The translations under genes were made by a program, and so were the position numbers. Below the pieces are notes generated by a model. It was given only the letters and a program-made list of their open reading frames with translations, did no database searches and was not told the DNA's origin. From Verrucomicrobiales bacterium (lineage in GTDB: Bacteria; Verrucomicrobiota; Verrucomicrobiia; Verrucomicrobiales; Akkermansiaceae): a stretch of 8,810 nucleotides of DNA. Each line of letters opens with the position of its first letter. Position 1 is the first letter of the stretch. The stretch is from NCBI GenBank assembly GCA_003527555.1, contig DPWT01000079.1, forward strand, positions 1-8,810. Reading direction: 5' to 3'. This document shows, piece by piece, positions 6,832-8,810 of this stretch.

Positions 6832-7575
6832 TCAGGGAAGTTTCCAAGGAGTGCGCAGAGCGCTGTATTCTGCTTGTGGCAGAACAACGTAAACTGGATT
6901 CATCGTGGGGTCGATTGTGGCGATGAGTTTTTGAAGTTTTATTTTCTGCATCGTGGTGCAGCCGGCAGTGGGTTTGGTGCCACCACCTCGCCAAATATGA
7001 AAAAATATTGCAGAACCGTATCCGGGTGCGGGTTGTCCACCTAGTATTGAATCGTTATGAGCAATATAGAGTTTCAAGCTATGCGCGTTATCGTTTTGGC
7101 GCATTTGGCCTTTAATTTCCCAATTGGTTGTTGGGGTGTGATCGAGAATGAGATGTTGATTGTAATAGCGTGAGGTGTGGTCCTCAATCCAAAGATCTCT
7201 GGGGGTGATTTTACGGTAGGGCAGCTTTGGGTAGCGTTTGATGTCTGATGCATAGCCATAGACACCGCCAAGCATGAATATGCCTGCAGGTGTCCGTGCG
7301 TCTCCTTCAACTTTTTGCCGACTTGTAGTTCGTGTCTGGCGGTGTATGCCGCGCCCCCATGCTAGCCCATTTTTTCCAAGTCTACCTTTCCATGGTAATC
7401 CAACACGTTGCCACACATGGTTTTTTTTCTGATAGATTGAGAGTGAGACGTGGGATGAGTTCCATCCTGAGGTGATGCCCACAATGGCTTGAGATGAATT
7501 GTTTGGGATCTGTGCCGTCAGCCCATTGCTTGTAAGGGTAATTATGATGAGCGTTTTTATATGCGGCAAGATCAT
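6832..7575 (-). CDS. secreted L,D-transpeptidase-like (YkuD-domain) protein
   Basis: YkuD-domain enzymes form 3-3 peptidoglycan cross-links or attach proteins to peptidoglycan in the periplasm, using a catalytic cysteine. This 247-residue protein has an N-terminal hydrophobic stretch (about 5-21, ending SNGLTAQ) that looks like a signal peptide with possible cleavage after A21. The domain shows EGDARTPAGIFML (90-102), GYASDI (107-112), a W129/D132/Y137-Y138 region, and the active-site block IFFHIWRGGGTKPTAGCTTM (190-209) with H193 and C206. That is the His...(S/T)xGC signature of the family. The arrangement fits the branch with the GDxRTPxG motif (COG3786-like) better than the ErfK/YbiS branch. 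No LysM or other wall-binding domain is visible. The ATG at 7575 gives a proper signal peptide; no Shine-Dalgarno precedes it. It lies 58 bases after the ligase gene and 7 before the isomerase. Confidence 0.88.
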   Translation of the reverse strand: MILPHIKTLIIITLTSNGLTAQIPNNSSQAIVGITSGWNSSHVSLSIYQKKNHVWQRVGLPWKGRLGKNGLAWGRGIHRQTRTTSRQKVEGDARTPAGIFMLGGVYGYASDIKRYPKLPYRKITPRDLWIEDHTSRYYNQHLILDHTPTTNWEIKGQMRQNDNAHSLKLYIAHNDSILGGQPAPGYGSAIFFHIWRGGGTKPTAGCTTMQKIKLQKLIATIDPTMNPVYVVLPQAEYSALRTPWKLP

Positions 7576-7633
7576 CTTACAATTGTGACTGGGGGTGATT
7601 CAGATAATCATTTGATGGGAATGACAATGCTTA
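7576..7633 (-). other. short spacer between ligase and transpeptidase genes
   Basis: These 58 bases show no hairpin with a T run and no clear promoter, so the ligase, transpeptidase and isomerase genes may be read as one transcript. This is inference from spacing and orientation. Confidence 0.3.
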
Positions 7634-8810
7634 CTATTGTCCGGCGAGCCTCTGACACCCCTTGATGTCGAGTTTTCCAGAGGCAAGCATCGGGATTTCA
7701 TCGGTAGGAATAAATATTTTTGGACACCATAGGCTGGGTAATCCTTCGTCCATGAGCTTGTATCTTAGATCGATGCATTCCTGTTCACGAGTGTCTCCGC
7801 AGATCGTTGTTAGTAGTGCTATTGCCTCTCCCTTTTTTTCATCTGGAACACCAACGACGGCGATTTTACGTTCCGTTTCTGCATCGAGTCCAAGAACTTT
7901 ACTGATGATTGCCTCAACAGTTTCGTGTGGAACCATTTCACCACCGATTTTTGAGAAACGAGATAAGCGCCCTTCGATGTAGAGGAATCCATCGTCATCG
8001 AGCCTGCCGATGTCACCTGTATTAAACCAGCCATCAATGATGACTTCCTTTGTTTTTTTATTGTTGTTGAGATAGCCTGGAAAAATGTTGGCGCCACGCA
8101 GCCAAATGGTGCCTTGCGTATCGATAGGTGCAGGTTTTTCTGTTGCCGGATTAGTAATTTTCACTGCGATACCGGGTAGAAATTTTCCTACAGAGCCAAT
8201 TTGATTTGAGCGGATCACGGGTGCATCACCGGTTGGTTCCCGTTCTGGAAGGTTGAGGTTCGTAGCGGGCGACGTCTCAGTAAGCCCGTAACCTTCAAGG
8301 GGAAGAATACCAAACTTATCATGAAACGCTTCAGCAAGTGTCTTAGGCAGTTTTTCGGCACCAGTAACTACGTAGTCGATGCTTTTGAGCTGTTCGGGCT
8401 TGACCCTACGCATATATCCTCGAAGGAAGGTTGGTGTTGAGAGTAGCATGTTTACACTGTGCATCTCGATGAGTTCGGCGAGGCGTTTAGTTTCTAATGG
8501 GCTTGGGTATGTGACTAGATTCACTCCTTCGATACAAGGATACCACAATGTTACCGTGCAGCCAAATGAGTGAAATAGCGGCAGACAGCCAAGGATTTTT
8601 GCATCGTATTTAAGTTGAAGTCGGCTACCGAACTGGCAAATGTTGGCAAGGACGTTGCGATGAGATAGTGGTACGCCTTTTGGCTCGCCTGAGGAACCAG
8701 AAGTAAAGAGCAGAATGGCTTCGGCGTCACCTTTTTCAGCGCCAATTCCGAGTATTTTGGCTATGATAGAGGTGGGCAAGATTTTACTGAGAATGACCCA
8801 GCGAATAATC
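7634..8810 (-). CDS. Aas-like acyl-ACP/acyl-CoA ligase, AMP-binding domain (5' part off right edge)
   Basis: This is the C-terminal 391 residues of an AMP-forming ligase that activates a fatty acid as acyl-adenylate and passes it to ACP or CoA. The best match I recognise is the AMP-binding part of Aas, which reacylates lysophosphatidylethanolamine at the inner membrane. Motifs in order: LLFTSGSSGEPKGVPLSHRN (8654-8710, ATP phosphate loop), LPLFHSFG, GAEKLPKTL, EGYGLTETSP (start near 8296), GWFNTGDIG, RFSKIGGEMV and PMLASGKLDIKG. The last carries the probable catalytic lysine near 7673-7675. FHSFG, YPSPLE, GAEK and KIGGEMV are Aas-like. The frame is open to the right edge, so the TTG at 8779 is not a real start. 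About 150 residues or more of the adenylation domain are missing. A PlsC acyltransferase and MFS transporter fusion upstream is possible but unseen. Stop is TAG at 7634-7636. Confidence 0.9.
   Translation of the reverse strand, partial: IIRWVILSKILPTSIIAKILGIGAEKGDAEAILLFTSGSSGEPKGVPLSHRNVLANICQFGSRLQLKYDAKILGCLPLFHSFGCTVTLWYPCIEGVNLVTYPSPLETKRLAELIEMHSVNMLLSTPTFLRGYMRRVKPEQLKSIDYVVTGAEKLPKTLAEAFHDKFGILPLEGYGLTETSPATNLNLPEREPTGDAPVIRSNQIGSVGKFLPGIAVKITNPATEKPAPIDTQGTIWLRGANIFPGYLNNNKKTKEVIIDGWFNTGDIGRLDDDGFLYIEGRLSRFSKIGGEMVPHETVEAIISKVLGLDAETERKIAVVGVPDEKKGEAIALLTTICGDTREQECIDLRYKLMDEGLPSLWCPKIFIPTDEIPMLASGKLDIKGCQRLAGQ

Noticed and set aside
6825..6887. Longer isomerase starting at ATG 6887
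   Set aside because: The extra 21 residues do not resemble the family start, and the extension overlaps the transpeptidase gene by 56 bases. ATG 6824 starts directly at the first barrel strand.
7662..7982. Open frame of 106 codons on the plus strand inside the acyl ligase gene
   Set aside because: It mirrors conserved ligase motifs on the opposite strand and its S/R/I-rich sequence matches no family I know.
8777..8779. TTG as start codon of the acyl ligase
   Set aside because: The frame continues open to the right edge, and the protein from this TTG would lack the front part of the adenylation domain. The gene is cut by the window, not started here.

Overview
This window looks like an ordinary chromosomal stretch of a Gram-negative-type bacterium of moderate GC. 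The best guess is Verrucomicrobiota or a relative in the PVC group. That rests on my recollection of similar protein styles (anchored coiled-coil proteins ending in a small beta-rich domain, and a large Aas-type acyl activator) and on the near absence of Shine-Dalgarno sites. No marker gene settles it. Eight protein genes cover almost the whole window. I see no rRNA, tRNA, CRISPR array, insertion sequence or phage gene, and no gene-free stretch longer than 300 bases.

Left part (1-2960): the 5' part of a type I ABC exporter runs leftwards off the edge. A 154-base divergent intergenic region separates it from two tandem rightward genes. These encode similar proteins with one N-terminal membrane anchor, a long coiled coil and a C-terminal beta-rich domain. 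They appear to be an ancient duplication of unknown function. The second ends at a strong hairpin terminator shared with the convergent dnaG.

Middle part (2962-5901): dnaG (DNA primase) reads leftwards. A chorismate-binding enzyme, most like isochorismate synthase, reads rightwards. The 48 bases between them contain 3.6 copies of the 7-base repeat AAATACC. An ATG just before the repeat is out of frame with the enzyme gene at the present copy number. It would be in frame with one copy fewer or two copies more.

Right part (5898-8810): three leftward genes lie close together. In transcription order they are an Aas-like acyl-ACP/acyl-CoA ligase (its 5' part lies off the right edge), a secreted L,D-transpeptidase-like protein, and a TIM-barrel sugar phosphate isomerase/epimerase-like protein. 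The last one ends tail to tail with the chorismate enzyme, with both stop codons inside one CTAG. Two of the three genes point to membrane phospholipid and peptidoglycan upkeep.

I found no convincing new multi-gene system. The points most worth a second look are the heptamer repeat at the start of the chorismate enzyme, the paralogous coiled-coil pair with its G-poor leader, and the rarity of Shine-Dalgarno sequences.
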